Shown here piece after piece: positions 8,807 through 19,604 of a stretch of 64,000 bases of DNA. The translations under genes and the position numbers were made by a program. This stretch comes from Dokdonella_A sp966248875 (GTDB lineage: Bacteria > Pseudomonadota > Gammaproteobacteria > Xanthomonadales > Rhodanobacteraceae): positions 1-64,000 of the forward strand of contig CBINBI010000008.1 of the NCBI GenBank assembly GCA_966248875.1, given 5' to 3'. A model generated the notes under the pieces. That model had not been told where the DNA came from, did no database searches, and worked only from the letters and a program-made list of their open reading frames with translations. Position 1 is the first letter of the stretch; the number at the start of each line of letters is the position of its first letter.

Positions 8807-9973
8807 TCAGCGCGCCATCGTCGCCTCGCCCGCCTCGAGCTTCGCGAACTCGCGCTCGACGATGGGCGCAAACGCGGCGGTGAAGCGCCCCGCTTCCGGT
8901 GCCGAGAGGTGCGACCACTCCGGCAGCTCGTAGCCCTGCAGCTCGGGATAGTCCTCGAAGTGGATGCCGGGCGCGCCCGTGCGCTGCAACAGGAGATCCC
9001 AGGTCTTCGCGCGTGGCAGGTATCGCTGCTCGTAGGCGTAGTACTCGCCCGCGCTCGGCAGCCGCACGAACAGGACGCGCACGCCGCGCTTGCGCATCGT
9101 CTCGACCGCGGCGGCAGCTCTGGCGATCTCGCCGTCGATGACCTTCTGCGCCTTCTCCGGCGTTTCCATTTCCGGCGGCGGCTCGCCGAAATCCTCGGCC
9201 CAGATTGCGCGCGCCATCGCGCGGTACTCGGGATCGGACACGACCTTGTCCCACATGCGCGTGTTGCGGTCGAGATCATGGACGGCGAGCTTGCGCACCA
9301 TCGTGCGCGGCTTCATGCCCGGGCGGAGCGGCCAGGCCTGGCGCCGCATGACCGTCGCCAGCGTATAGTCGGGATCGTAGAAGGCGAACACCGGCTCCAG
9401 GAACGTCATCGACAGCCAGTCGCCGATGCGCTGCGAGGGCGTCTGATCGCGCAGGTACGGCAGCACCGATTTCCGGTAGGAAAAACCCGTGAAGATGATG
9501 TCGGGCGAGACGTCGACGACGAGCCTGCCGGTAAAGTTCGGATCGGCGGCGAGGTTTTCCATGATCGGCACCGGCGAGGTGCCTTCGAGCGCGAGCTGGA
9601 TCGGGCGGCGGCCGGTCGTCTTCTCCCACACCGGCAGCGAGGTGTCGAACAGAATGCGCGACGCGCCGATCAGCACGGTCGCGCGACCCTCGCCGGCATC
9701 GATGCGACGGCGCTGCACGAGCCACTGGCCGTCGCTGTTGCGATAGCCCGGCGTCACCCCGTAGGCGCGCCAGTAAAGCTCCCAGCCGGCGATCATCACT
9801 GCGAACAGCACGGCGGCGCCGGCGAAGATCGCACGCCACGGCTGCGCCGGAATGTCGCGCACCGGCACAGGCTGCGCGACGCCAGGACGATCGGCCGCGG
9901 TCTGCCGCACCGGCACGAAGGCGGCCGGCGCGGTAGACAGCGCGGCCTCAGAACTGGAAATAGATGAAGGCAT
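8807..9973 (-). CDS. SGNH-like membrane protein paired with an MBOAT acyltransferase
   Basis: A 388-residue protein with one transmembrane segment (about 49-66, AIFAGAAVLFAVMIAGWELYW) and a large outer domain containing VLIGASRILFD, which resembles block I of SGNH-fold proteins that accompany MBOAT acyltransferases (AlgJ/AlgX and DltD type). Later blocks are VVDVSPDIIFTGFSYR and the C-terminal ELPEWSHLSAPEAGRF, where the Ser/His pair fits an SGNH D-x-x-H-like block. It overlaps the MBOAT gene by 26 bases, so the two are coupled. The likely role is moving or removing acetyl groups on a periplasmic glycan; the substrate is unknown. Confidence 0.75.
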   Translation of the reverse strand: MPSSISSSEAALSTAPAAFVPVRQTAADRPGVAQPVPVRDIPAQPWRAIFAGAAVLFAVMIAGWELYWRAYGVTPGYRNSDGQWLVQRRRIDAGEGRATVLIGASRILFDTSLPVWEKTTGRRPIQLALEGTSPVPIMENLAADPNFTGRLVVDVSPDIIFTGFSYRKSVLPYLRDQTPSQRIGDWLSMTFLEPVFAFYDPDYTLATVMRRQAWPLRPGMKPRTMVRKLAVHDLDRNTRMWDKVVSDPEYRAMARAIWAEDFGEPPPEMETPEKAQKVIDGEIARAAAAVETMRKRGVRVLFVRLPSAGEYYAYEQRYLPRAKTWDLLLQRTGAPGIHFEDYPELQGYELPEWSHLSAPEAGRFTAAFAPIVEREFAKLEAGEATMAR

Positions 9974-11363
9974 TGCCGGCTCCCTGCGCGATCACGATCG
10001 CGAACGCCATCACCGCCCAGACCACCGACACGACCGGCGCAGGCGCCCGCGCGACGGCCGCTTCCAGCGTGCGGCCGCGCATCAGCCAGTGCGCGAGCAC
10101 GATGCCGCCGACGATGGCGCACACGCAGACGAGATGCACCGTCGGCAGGATCGGCCCGGCGTCCCCGTTGAAACCGAACATGCCGCTCAGCACCGTCCAC
10201 GCCTTGCCGAAAGTCTTCGCGCGGAAGAACACCCAGGTCACGTTGATCAGCGCGTACGTCAGCAGCCCGAGCGCGATCAGAGCGAGCGGTCCCGGCCGGT
10301 AGCCCGCGAAGCGCTTCTTCAGCACGCGCTCCGCGGAAAGATAGAGGCCGTGCAGGCCGCCCCAGACCACGAAGGCCCAGCTCGCGCCGTGCCAGAGGCC
10401 GCCGAGCAGCATCGTCGCCATCAGCGCGAGATAGGTGCGCGCCTCGCCGTGCCGGTTGCCGCCGAGCGGAATGTAGAGGTAATCGCGCAGCCAGGACGAC
10501 AGCGTGATGTGCCAGCGCCGCCAGAAATCCGAGAAGCCGACCGCCGCGTACGGAAAACGGAAGTTGTCCGGCATCGCGAAGCCGAGGCACATGGCGACGC
10601 CGATCGCCGTGGTCGAATAGCCGGCGAAGTCGCAGAAGATCTGTCCCGAGAAGGCGAGCGTTCCGATCCAGGCATCGAGCATGCCGGGAGCCTTCGCCCC
10701 GTCATAGACCATTTCCGCCGGCCGCGAAAGAAAGCTGTCGGCGAGCACGACTTTCTGGAACAGCCCGAGCGTGACCAGCGCGAGGCCGAAACGCAACTGC
10801 TCGCCCGTCGCGCGGCGCGGCTCGGCGAACTGCGGCACCAGCTCGGTCGGACGCATGATCGGACCCGCGACCAGGTGCGGGAAGAACGTCACGAACAACG
10901 CGTAATCGAGGAAATTGCGGGCCGGTTGCGCGCGGCGCAGGTATATGTCCAGCGTGTACGACAAGGTCGCAAACGTGTAGAACGAAATGCCGACCGGCAG
11001 CACGATGCTGAACGAGGGCGGCTGGTAATCGACGCCGAACGCAAGCATCAGCGCGCGGAAATTGTCGAGCAGGAACGAGCCGTACTTGAAATAGCCGAGC
11101 ATGCCGAGGTTGACGACGACCGACAGCAGCATCCAGGCGCGCCGGGGTGCCGGGCGCTCGGACCTGACCAGGCCCTGCGCGGCGTACCAGTCCACCACCG
11201 TCGAGATCCAGAGCAGGATCACGAACGGAGGATTCCACGCGGCGTAGAAGAGATAGCTCGCGATCAGGAGATTGATCTTGCGCGTCGTCCAGCCGAACGG
11301 CATCGCGTGCAGGGCGAGCACGAGCGCGAAGAACACGACGAATGTCAGCGAGTTGAAGACCAT
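9948..11363 (-). CDS. MBOAT family O-acyltransferase (AlgI-like)
   Basis: A 471-residue polytopic membrane protein with AlgI-type MBOAT motifs: LPVGISFYTFATLSYTLDIYLRR split across two conserved blocks, DFWRRWHITLSSWLRDYLYIPLGGNR, and the catalytic His in LLGGLWHGASWAFVVWG. The family transfers acyl groups, usually acetate, to extracellular polysaccharides at the membrane. The start MVFNSLTFVVFF at 11363 follows a GGGAGGG site. No alginate genes are nearby, so the acceptor polymer cannot be named. It is the first gene of the pair with the SGNH protein. Confidence 0.93.
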   Translation of the reverse strand: MVFNSLTFVVFFALVLALHAMPFGWTTRKINLLIASYLFYAAWNPPFVILLWISTVVDWYAAQGLVRSERPAPRRAWMLLSVVVNLGMLGYFKYGSFLLDNFRALMLAFGVDYQPPSFSIVLPVGISFYTFATLSYTLDIYLRRAQPARNFLDYALFVTFFPHLVAGPIMRPTELVPQFAEPRRATGEQLRFGLALVTLGLFQKVVLADSFLSRPAEMVYDGAKAPGMLDAWIGTLAFSGQIFCDFAGYSTTAIGVAMCLGFAMPDNFRFPYAAVGFSDFWRRWHITLSSWLRDYLYIPLGGNRHGEARTYLALMATMLLGGLWHGASWAFVVWGGLHGLYLSAERVLKKRFAGYRPGPLALIALGLLTYALINVTWVFFRAKTFGKAWTVLSGMFGFNGDAGPILPTVHLVCVCAIVGGIVLAHWLMRGRTLEAAVARAPAPVVSVVWAVMAFAIVIAQGAGNAFIYFQF

Positions 11364-11592
11364 CCCGTACCCTCCCGGCACGAAACGGCGACCCCGGAAT
11401 GCGGGACCCTCTACTCAACTAACGGAAAACGGCGCGCCCGAGCGACATCGCGCCGCAACCCCCCGGCGGCGATTGTGGCACGGTCGAACCGACCCCGCGA
11501 GCGGAATTTCGCGTTGACGATGCGCCGAAAGGGTCTAGGATTGCGCCATACGTGCCGGTCCGGCGCGAAACCGCACGCGCGAGGAGGTTCCC

Positions 11593-11697
11593 GTGAAAGG
11601 CCTCAATCAGAAGAAGAACGAGAAGAAGAAGCCGGCGAAGACGATGAAGGAGAAGCGCGCGGAAAAGCAGGCCAAGAAGGCCGCGAAGGGGCGCTGA
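11593..11697 (+). CDS. 34-residue lysine-rich small protein
   Basis: A GTG start at 11593 preceded by GAGGAGG (11581-11587) opens a 34-codon frame: MKGLNQKKNEKKKPAKTMKE then KRAEKQAKKAAKGR. It is about 40 percent Lys, with a KKPAKTMKEKRAEKQAKK core. I recall similar short Lys-rich proteins of unknown role in other proteobacteria but cannot verify this. The strong ribosome site and the lack of alternative genes in the gap support it being real. It may bind nucleic acid or ribosomes, judged only from charge. It lies 6 bases from the stop of the convergent DUF2233 gene. Confidence 0.65.
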   Translation: MKGLNQKKNEKKKPAKTMKEKRAEKQAKKAAKGR

Positions 11698-11703
11698 GCT
11701 CCT

Positions 11704-12477
11704 CTATCGCTCGGCAGCGGCCGACTCGCCGAACACGGCGAACATGGCGGCGTACGGTTTGACCATGACCGGTGGCGCGCCCGCGTAGCCTTCCTGCGCC
11801 GTGTAGATCCGCGACAACGTGCCGTCGAGATACAGCGCGTCACGGCAGCCGAGCGCGTCGCGGAAGAGACGCGCGAACGCGTGAAACGTCACGGGCACCT
11901 CGCTGACCGCGAACACGACCTGTCCAGGATCCGGCGCACAGACGCCGCTGCGCCACTTGCGGCTGTCGGAATTCTCGATGAAGGCGGGATTGATCGCGCC
12001 ATCGACCAGCAGCATCGGCCCGGACTGCGTCGCGAGCCGGGCGTCGATGCCGCGTTCCCGCCACTCCCGCGTCGGCACGACCCCGGCCCGTCCCTGCGTG
12101 TCCACATAGAACACGCCGTTCGGCTGCATGCCGAAGTTGCCCTTGCCGCCGCCGCGCGCGGTGTTCAACGGCCGCAGCACCTCACCGTCCGCGATGGTGA
12201 GGCCGAGCGGCCGGTATTCACGATCGTAGATGCCTGCGTTGGTCGCGAACAGGAGCCTGCGCTGCCGCTTTTCGCCCCATTCACGCAGCCGATCGATCGT
12301 CTCGAATGCCTGGCCCGCATCGTCCTTCCAGACGATCTCGAGCGCGTCGCGCCCGAGATCGATCTCGACGACGCGGTAGGCGGCGCCGGCCGTCTCGACG
12401 CGACGGCCGACCGGTGCGGCCCACGCGACGCACGCGACGGCGAGGCCGGCTGCCAACAGGATCATCGGGAATTGCAT
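11704..12477 (-). CDS. Exported phosphodiester glycosidase-fold protein (DUF2233/NAGPA)
   Basis: A 257-residue protein with a signal peptide (MQFPMILLAAGLAVACVAWA) and the NAGPA/DUF2233 domain: LLFATNAGIYDREYRPLGLTI, GGGKGNFGMQPNGVFYVD, ATQSGPMLLVDG and ALYLDGTLSRIY. The family includes the phosphodiester glycosidase that uncovers mannose-6-phosphate in animals; bacterial members act on unknown cell-surface sugars. The start at 12477 is chosen for the signal peptide, though ribosome sites are weak throughout. A frame extension to 12528 is possible. Confidence 0.88.
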   Translation of the reverse strand: MQFPMILLAAGLAVACVAWAAPVGRRVETAGAAYRVVEIDLGRDALEIVWKDDAGQAFETIDRLREWGEKRQRRLLFATNAGIYDREYRPLGLTIADGEVLRPLNTARGGGKGNFGMQPNGVFYVDTQGRAGVVPTREWRERGIDARLATQSGPMLLVDGAINPAFIENSDSRKWRSGVCAPDPGQVVFAVSEVPVTFHAFARLFRDALGCRDALYLDGTLSRIYTAQEGYAGAPPVMVKPYAAMFAVFGESAAAER

Positions 12478-12586
12478 CCGCAGATTGTCGCTCCATCGCA
12501 ATGACCATGGCGTTGCGGATTCCGGCAAGCCGATGCCGGCACGGCTAGAATGGCGCGGTCTCCGTCAGCACTGCGCCGCCGCCGCC

Positions 12587-13069
12587 ATGCCCTCGTTCGA
12601 CGTCGTATCCGAAGTGGACAAGCACGAGCTGACCAACGCGGTCGACCAGGCAAGTCGCGAGCTCGGCAACCGCTTCGACTTCAAGGGCGTCGATGCCCGT
12701 TTCGAGCTCGACGGCTTCGTCATCACGCTGTCTGCGCCGAGCGATTTCCAGCTCAAGCAGATGCTCGACATTCTCCGGGCGCGCCTCACGGCGCGCAAGA
12801 TCGATGTGCGCGCGCTCGATGTCGCCGAGCCCGAAATCAATCTCGCCAGCGCAAAACAGCGCGTCACCGTCAAGCAGGGCATCGAGCAGCCCGTCGCCAG
12901 GAAGATCATCGCGGCGATCAAGGCGGCCAAGCTCAAGGTGGACACGCAGATCAACGGGGACAAGCTGCGCGTCAGCGGCAAGAAGAAGGACGATCTGCAG
13001 GTTGCAATCGCGCTCCTGCGCAGGAGCGACATCGAAGTGCCGCTCCAGTTCGACAACTTCCGCGACTAG
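12587..13069 (+). CDS. yajQ: YajQ family nucleotide/c-di-GMP-binding protein
   Basis: A 160-residue protein beginning MPSFDVVSEVDKHELTNAVDQ, the conserved YajQ start, with RFDFKG, ASAKQRVTVKQGIE and the C-terminal DIEVPLQFDNFRD. In Xanthomonas the YajQ homologue binds c-di-GMP and changes transcription of virulence genes; in other species it binds nucleotides or tRNA. The start is fixed by homology to the family. The GGDEF cyclase at 6983 could feed it, which is inference only. Confidence 0.96.
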   Translation: MPSFDVVSEVDKHELTNAVDQASRELGNRFDFKGVDARFELDGFVITLSAPSDFQLKQMLDILRARLTARKIDVRALDVAEPEINLASAKQRVTVKQGIEQPVARKIIAAIKAAKLKVDTQINGDKLRVSGKKKDDLQVAIALLRRSDIEVPLQFDNFRD

Positions 13070-13139
13070 CGTTCCGCCGTGAGCGCCGCTCCCCGGCACT
13101 GGCCGTGCCGGTCGCGGCGTCATATCGTCGATTCATCGC

Positions 13140-13862
13140 ATGTTGCCGCACGACGCCATGACAGCATCGCATCCGCTCGACAATCCGGTGTGGGCCTCGC
13201 TCGCCAGCCGGCACGCCGCGCTCGCGCTCCGCAGCGGCAACGCCGTGCGCTATCCGGCCGATGTCGCGCCGTTCGTCGCGGTCCCGGTGGGCGACGCGTC
13301 GACCGCACGCGATGCGGCCGCGTTCGTGCAACCCGGCGAGCTCGTGTGCTTCGTCGGCTTCGCGCCGCCGCTCGGCGCCGGCTGGCGGATCGAGGAATCC
13401 GTGCGGATCGCGCAGATGGTCCGCCCGGCACCGCTGCGCGCGGTCGACGGACCCGACGTCATCGAGCTGACGACGGCGCACCTCGCCGACATGCTCGCGC
13501 TGACCGCGCTGGTCTATCCCCACTATTTCCGGACGCGCACGATCGAGATGGGCCGCTATTTCGGCATCTACGACGGTAACCGCCTTGCGGCCATGGCCGG
13601 CGAGCGCATGGGCTTCGAGGGCCATCGCGAGATCAGCGCGGTCTGCACGCATCCCGACTACGCCCGGCGCGGCTACGCGCGCCGGCTCATCGCGCAGCTC
13701 TGCAACGACATCATCGAGGCGGGCGAGCTGCCGTTCCTGCACTTCAGCCACGAGAACGTGCGCGCGAAGGCGCTCTACGAGCGCATGGGATTCGCGTTCC
13801 GCACCGACATTCCGCTGCTGGTCGCGACACGCCTCGCGTCCGCTCCGGATTCGGCCGGCTGA
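13140..13862 (+). CDS. GNAT family N-acetyltransferase (two-lobed, FR47-like)
   Basis: A 240-residue protein whose C-terminal half is a GNAT domain: REISAVCTHPDYARRGYARRLIAQL holds the acetyl-CoA phosphate-binding turn, followed by LHFSHENVRAKALYERMGFAFR. The N-terminal half (about 1-110) is a second degenerate lobe, as in FR47-type proteins. The start could be 13140 or ATG 13158 (MTASHPLDNPVW). The acceptor substrate is unknown. Confidence 0.88.
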   Translation: MLPHDAMTASHPLDNPVWASLASRHAALALRSGNAVRYPADVAPFVAVPVGDASTARDAAAFVQPGELVCFVGFAPPLGAGWRIEESVRIAQMVRPAPLRAVDGPDVIELTTAHLADMLALTALVYPHYFRTRTIEMGRYFGIYDGNRLAAMAGERMGFEGHREISAVCTHPDYARRGYARRLIAQLCNDIIEAGELPFLHFSHENVRAKALYERMGFAFRTDIPLLVATRLASAPDSAG

Positions 13863-13915
13863 AGGAACAGCTTCCTGCCGCGCGATCGCGCGCGCAAATC
13901 GCAATCACACTGACG

Positions 13916-15664
<1,749 letters not shown>

Positions 15665-15861
15665 GGGAGTAAACCGGATTCGGGAACCTGAGATTGTACC
15701 CGATCACCCATCCCGCCAGCGGTGTCCGGGGCGTACGGCAGCGACGGCAACGCATGCAAGCGACCGCGCCGCGAGACGCACCGACAAAAAAAATCCGCGA
15801 CGGCGCACCTTGATCGCGGCAGAATCCGCAGCCGGCTTCGCTCATTCCCGAGGCGATCACC

Positions 15862-17220
15862 ATGCACGACATGACTCGCGGGTCCATCGCCGGACATCTG
15901 CTGCGGATGTCGGCGCCGATCGCGATCGGCATGCTGTTCCAGACGCTGTACGTGCTGGTCGACCTCTACTTCGTCGCGCAGCTCGGCGATGTTGCGATCG
16001 CGGGTGTCAGCACGGCCGCGAACCTTCAATTCATCGTCATGGCCGCGACGCAGGTGCTCGGTGTGGGCACGATGGCGCTGATCGCGCAGGCGAGCGGGCG
16101 CAAGGATCAGGCCGACGCGAATCTCGTCTTCAACCAGAGCCTGCTGCTGGCGCTGATCGCGATCATCGCGACACTGGCCGGCGGCTATGCCATCGGCGGG
16201 CTCTACATGGGCGCCGTCGGCGCCGATGCGGACACTGCGGCAGCCGGCACGGTGTATCTCGCCTGGTTCCTGCCGGGACTCGCGCTTCAGTTCCTGCTGG
16301 TCTCGATGGGTTCGGCGCTGCGCGGCACGGGCATCAACAAGCCGACGCTCGTCGTGCAGATGCTGACCGTCATTGTCAACGCCCTGCTCGCGCCGGTCCT
16401 GATCGCCGGCTGGCTCACGCACGTTCCGCTCGGCATCGCGGGCGCCGGCCTCGCGACCTCGATCTCGGTGGGCTTCGGCGTGCTGCTGATGGGGCTCTAC
16501 TTCCACAAGCTCGAGAGATACGTCGGCTTCGATGCGCAGCTGTTCCGCGCCAGGCCGGCAGTGTGGAAGCGCATCCTGCACATCGGCCTACCGCCCGGTG
16601 GCGAGTTCGCGCTGATGTTCCTCTACCTCGGCGTGATCTACTGGGTCATCCGCCACTTCGGCGCGGAGGCGCAGGCGGGATTCGGCGTCGGCTCGCGCGT
16701 CATGCAGGCGATCTTCCTGCCGGCGATGGCGGTCGCATTCGCGACGGCGCCGATCGCGGGCCAGAACGTCGGCGGCGGCCGCCACGATCGCGTGCGCGAA
16801 ACGTTCCGCGCCTCCGCCATTCTCGGCAGCACGATCATGCTGGTGTTGACGCTGGTCTGCCAGTTCAGGCCCGAGTGGTTCGTGCATTTCTTCACGAAGG
16901 ACCAGGCCGTGCTCGCCGTCGCGGCGACGTTCCTGCACATCATCTCGTGGAATTTTGTCGCACAGGGCCTGATCTTCACCTGCTCCGGCATGTTCCAGGC
17001 ACTCGGCAACACGCTGCCGGCGCTCGGCAGCAGCGCGACCCGCCTGGTCACGTTCGCGGTACCGGCGCTCTGGCTCTCGACACGACCGGGCTTCGAGCTG
17101 AAGCAGCTCTGGTTCCTCTCCGTCGCCACGGTCACGCTGCAGGCCTTGACCAGCCTCTGGCTGCTGCGCGGCGAGCTCCGTCGGCGGCTGATCGCTGCAC
17201 CCACGACAGCGGCCGCGTGA
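15862..17220 (+). CDS. MATE family efflux transporter
   Basis: A 452-residue protein with twelve hydrophobic segments in two homologous halves. It starts DMTRGSIAGHLLRMSAPIAIGMLFQTLYVLVDLYFVAQLG, a MATE N-terminal repeat, and includes GMGSALRGTGINKPTLVV-like and GVGSRVMQAIFLPAMAVAF segments of the family. It should export cationic compounds or metabolites in exchange for H+ or Na+. It stands alone, after a 197-base gap from the divergent ABC-F gene. Confidence 0.93.
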   Translation: MHDMTRGSIAGHLLRMSAPIAIGMLFQTLYVLVDLYFVAQLGDVAIAGVSTAANLQFIVMAATQVLGVGTMALIAQASGRKDQADANLVFNQSLLLALIAIIATLAGGYAIGGLYMGAVGADADTAAAGTVYLAWFLPGLALQFLLVSMGSALRGTGINKPTLVVQMLTVIVNALLAPVLIAGWLTHVPLGIAGAGLATSISVGFGVLLMGLYFHKLERYVGFDAQLFRARPAVWKRILHIGLPPGGEFALMFLYLGVIYWVIRHFGAEAQAGFGVGSRVMQAIFLPAMAVAFATAPIAGQNVGGGRHDRVRETFRASAILGSTIMLVLTLVCQFRPEWFVHFFTKDQAVLAVAATFLHIISWNFVAQGLIFTCSGMFQALGNTLPALGSSATRLVTFAVPALWLSTRPGFELKQLWFLSVATVTLQALTSLWLLRGELRRRLIAAPTTAAA

Positions 17221-17281
17221 CCGGCGTACCGCGACGGCGCCCGGCGTAGTATTCCGCGTGGTATCCGCAGGGAGGCAATCC

Positions 17282-17718
17282 ATGCCGTGTGACGCCCGCA
17301 CGCTCGCGGAGGCCGGTCTCTTCGAGCACCTGAACGACACCGAGCGCGCGAGCCTCGCCGCGGTCATCGACCTGCGCCGGGTCGCGGCCGGCGAGACGCT
17401 GTTCCAGGTGGGCGAGCCCGGATCGCGGTGAACACGCTGCCGCTCGGCGTGCCGGCGTTCGATCCGTATCCTTTCGGAACGCTGACGATGATCGTCTCGC
17501 TGGAGGCGATCTTGCTGTCCTGCTTCGTGCTGATCAGCCAGAACCGCCAGGCCGAGAAGGATCGCGTGCGCCCGAACATCGAATACGAGGTCAACATCAA
17601 GGCCGAGCTCGAGGTCGCACACCTGCACGAGAAGGCCGATCGCATCCACGCCGAGATGCTCGGGCATTTCGCCCGCGTCGAGAAACGGCTCGCGTCGCGC
17701 GACGCGACGACGGCATAA
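17282..17718 (+). pseudogene. Deleted cyclic-nucleotide-binding/DUF1003 gene
   Basis: A GGGAGG site precedes ATG 17282. The frame encodes the start of a cNMP-binding domain (AEAGLFEHLNDTERASLAAV ... AAGETLFQVGEPG) and then stops at 17427. The adjacent frame begins at once with IAVNTLPLGVPAFDPYPFGTL and runs to 17718, ending ISQNRQAEKDRVRPNIEYEV and KAELEVAHLHEK, which is the C-terminal half of a DUF1003 membrane domain. Known proteins fuse these domains with about 180-200 residues between the two points. The junction at about 17420-17428 therefore looks like an internal deletion that also shifted the frame. The product, if any, would lack the cNMP pocket and the first TM helix. Confidence 0.8.
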
Positions 17719-17772
17719 TCGCTTCGTTGCACCACACCACGAGCCGCTCCATGCGGCGGCATCGCACGACCC

Positions 17773-18729
17773 ATGAGAGTCCTCGTCACCGGCAGCGCCG
17801 GCCATCTCGGCGAAGCGCTGATGCGCACGCTGCGCGAGTCGGAGCACGATCCGCTCGGGCTCGACGTGCTCGAATCCCCCTTCACCGACGTCGTCGCCTC
17901 CATCGTCGATCGCCACGCGGTGCGCCGCGCGATGCGCGGCGTGGACGCGGTCCTTCACGCGGCGACGCTGCACAAGCCGCACGTCGCGACACACTCCACC
18001 CAGGCGTTCATCGACGTCAACGTCACCGGCACGCTCAACCTCCTCGACGAGGCGGCCCGCGCCGGCGTCGGCGCGTTCGTGTTCACGAGCACGACGAGCG
18101 CGTTCGGCCGCGCGCTGACGCCACCGCCCGGCGCCCCGGCCGCATGGCTGACGGAGGACGTCGCACCGGTGCCGAAGAACATCTACGGCGTGACCAAGCT
18201 CGCGGCGGAGAACCTTTGCGAGCTGGCGCAGCGCGACACCGGCATGCCCTGCGTGATCCTGCGCACGTCGCGCTTCTTTCCCGAGGAGGACGACGTGCCA
18301 GCCGTGCGCGAAGCGCGCGAGGACGCCAACAACAAGGTCAACGAATTTCTCTACCGGCGCGTCGACATCGAGGACGTCGTCGATGCGCACCTGCTCGCGA
18401 TCGAAAAGGCGTCCGCGCTCGGCTTCGGCCGCTACATCGTGAGCGCGACGACGCCGTTCACGCGCGACGATCTTGCCGAACTTCGCCGCGACGCGCCGGC
18501 CGTCGTGCGCCGCCACGTGCCGGAACACGTCGCCGAATACGAGCGCCGCGGCTGGACGATGTTCGAGAGCATCGACCGCGTCTACGACAACGCGCGCGCC
18601 CGTGCCGAGCTCGGCTGGCGGCCCAGACACGATTTTGCCAGCGTGATCGCGCGGCTGCGCGAGGGCGATGATCCGAGAAGCCCGCTGGCGCGCGCGGTCG
18701 GCTCGAAGGGGTATCACCGGCGAGCGTGA
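17773..18729 (+). CDS. NAD-dependent epimerase/dehydratase family protein
   Basis: A 318-residue extended short-chain dehydrogenase. It starts MRVLVTGSAGHLGEAL, the NAD-binding GxxGxxG Rossmann motif, and has TSTTSAFG followed by YGVTK, the catalytic Ser and Tyr-x-x-x-Lys. VILRTSRFFPEEDD and VDIEDVVDAHLLAIEKA match NAD-sugar epimerase homologues. The substrate cannot be told. It lies 54 bases after the cNMP/DUF1003 pseudogene in the same direction. Confidence 0.92.
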   Translation: MRVLVTGSAGHLGEALMRTLRESEHDPLGLDVLESPFTDVVASIVDRHAVRRAMRGVDAVLHAATLHKPHVATHSTQAFIDVNVTGTLNLLDEAARAGVGAFVFTSTTSAFGRALTPPPGAPAAWLTEDVAPVPKNIYGVTKLAAENLCELAQRDTGMPCVILRTSRFFPEEDDVPAVREAREDANNKVNEFLYRRVDIEDVVDAHLLAIEKASALGFGRYIVSATTPFTRDDLAELRRDAPAVVRRHVPEHVAEYERRGWTMFESIDRVYDNARARAELGWRPRHDFASVIARLREGDDPRSPLARAVGSKGYHRRA

Positions 18730-18820
18730 GGGCGTATGCGCCGGCGCCGCCGCCGAAGTATCCTTCGCACCCCGCGCTGCGGCGCGAACATTTCACTGGA
18801 ATTCGTCACGGGTACAGATC

Positions 18821-19537
18821 ATGGGCAGAGGCCCCAGCATTGAGAACCGCAAGAACGCCGAGGACGCTCGTCGCGGCAAGGTGTTCACGAAACTGATCCG
18901 CGAAATCACCATCGCGGCGCGCAACGGCGCCGATCCGGCCGGCAACGCGCGGCTCCGGCTCGGCATCGAGAAGGCGCTCGACGCCAACATGTCCAAGGAC
19001 ACGATCGAACGCGCCATCCGCCGCGGCTCCGGCGCCGAGGGCGCAGACAACATGCAGGAGATCCGCTATGAGGGCTACGGCCCCGGCGGTGTCGCGATGA
19101 TCATCGACACGATGACCGACAACGCGCAGCGCACCGTGGCCGACGTCCGCCACGCCCTCGCCAAGCACGGCGGAAATCTCGGCACGTCGGGCTCGGTCGC
19201 GTTCCAGTTCAAGCGGATCGGCGAGATCGTCGTCGACACATCGGCGCCGGGCGCCGAGGACAAGGCGCTGGAAATCGCGCTGGAGGCCGGCGCGGACGAC
19301 GTGCAAAGCAACGGCGGAGAAACGCTGGTGCTGTCGGCACCGGAGAATTTCGAAACCGTGAAGAAGGCGCTCACCGCCGCGGGCTTCGAGATCCGCCGTG
19401 CCGACGTCGTGATGCGCCCCGAGAACCGCGTCGCCGTCAGCGGCGAGACCGAAGAGACGCTGCGCGACCTGCTCGAATGGATGGAGGGGCTCGACGACGT
19501 GCAGGAGGTCTACCACAACGCGGAGCTGTCGGGCTGA
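18821..19537 (+). CDS. YebC/PmpR (TACO1) family protein
   Basis: A 238-residue protein with the three-domain YebC fold: MGRGPSIENRKNAEDARRGK at the start, RYEGYGPGGVAMIIDTMTDN and RTVADVRHALAKHGGNLGTSG in the centre. The MGRGPSIE start replaces the common MAGHSKW start and, as I recall, is typical of Xanthomonadales and some relatives. YebC proteins relieve ribosome stalling and were earlier described as transcription regulators. The start is fixed by this homology. Confidence 0.95.
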   Translation: MGRGPSIENRKNAEDARRGKVFTKLIREITIAARNGADPAGNARLRLGIEKALDANMSKDTIERAIRRGSGAEGADNMQEIRYEGYGPGGVAMIIDTMTDNAQRTVADVRHALAKHGGNLGTSGSVAFQFKRIGEIVVDTSAPGAEDKALEIALEAGADDVQSNGGETLVLSAPENFETVKKALTAAGFEIRRADVVMRPENRVAVSGETEETLRDLLEWMEGLDDVQEVYHNAELSG

Positions 19538-19604
19538 TGACGCTGACTCGCCGCTCGCGCGTGCGGCTCAGTCCCCTCCGCGGCCAGACGCCGCGGCGCC
19601 GCTT

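Noticed and set aside
9852..11762. Long plus-strand frame (636 codons) opposite the MBOAT/SGNH pair
   Set aside because: Shadow of two convincing membrane-protein genes; no recognisable motif.
13093..13115. Hairpin CCGGCAC-TGGCC-GTGCCGG after yajQ
   Set aside because: There is no T-run on either strand, so I do not call it a terminator.
16588..18717. Long minus-strand frame (709 codons) opposite MATE, the pseudogene and the epimerase
   Set aside because: It spans three plus-strand genes or remnants and intergenic DNA, with Arg/Ala/Glu-rich content typical of shadow frames.
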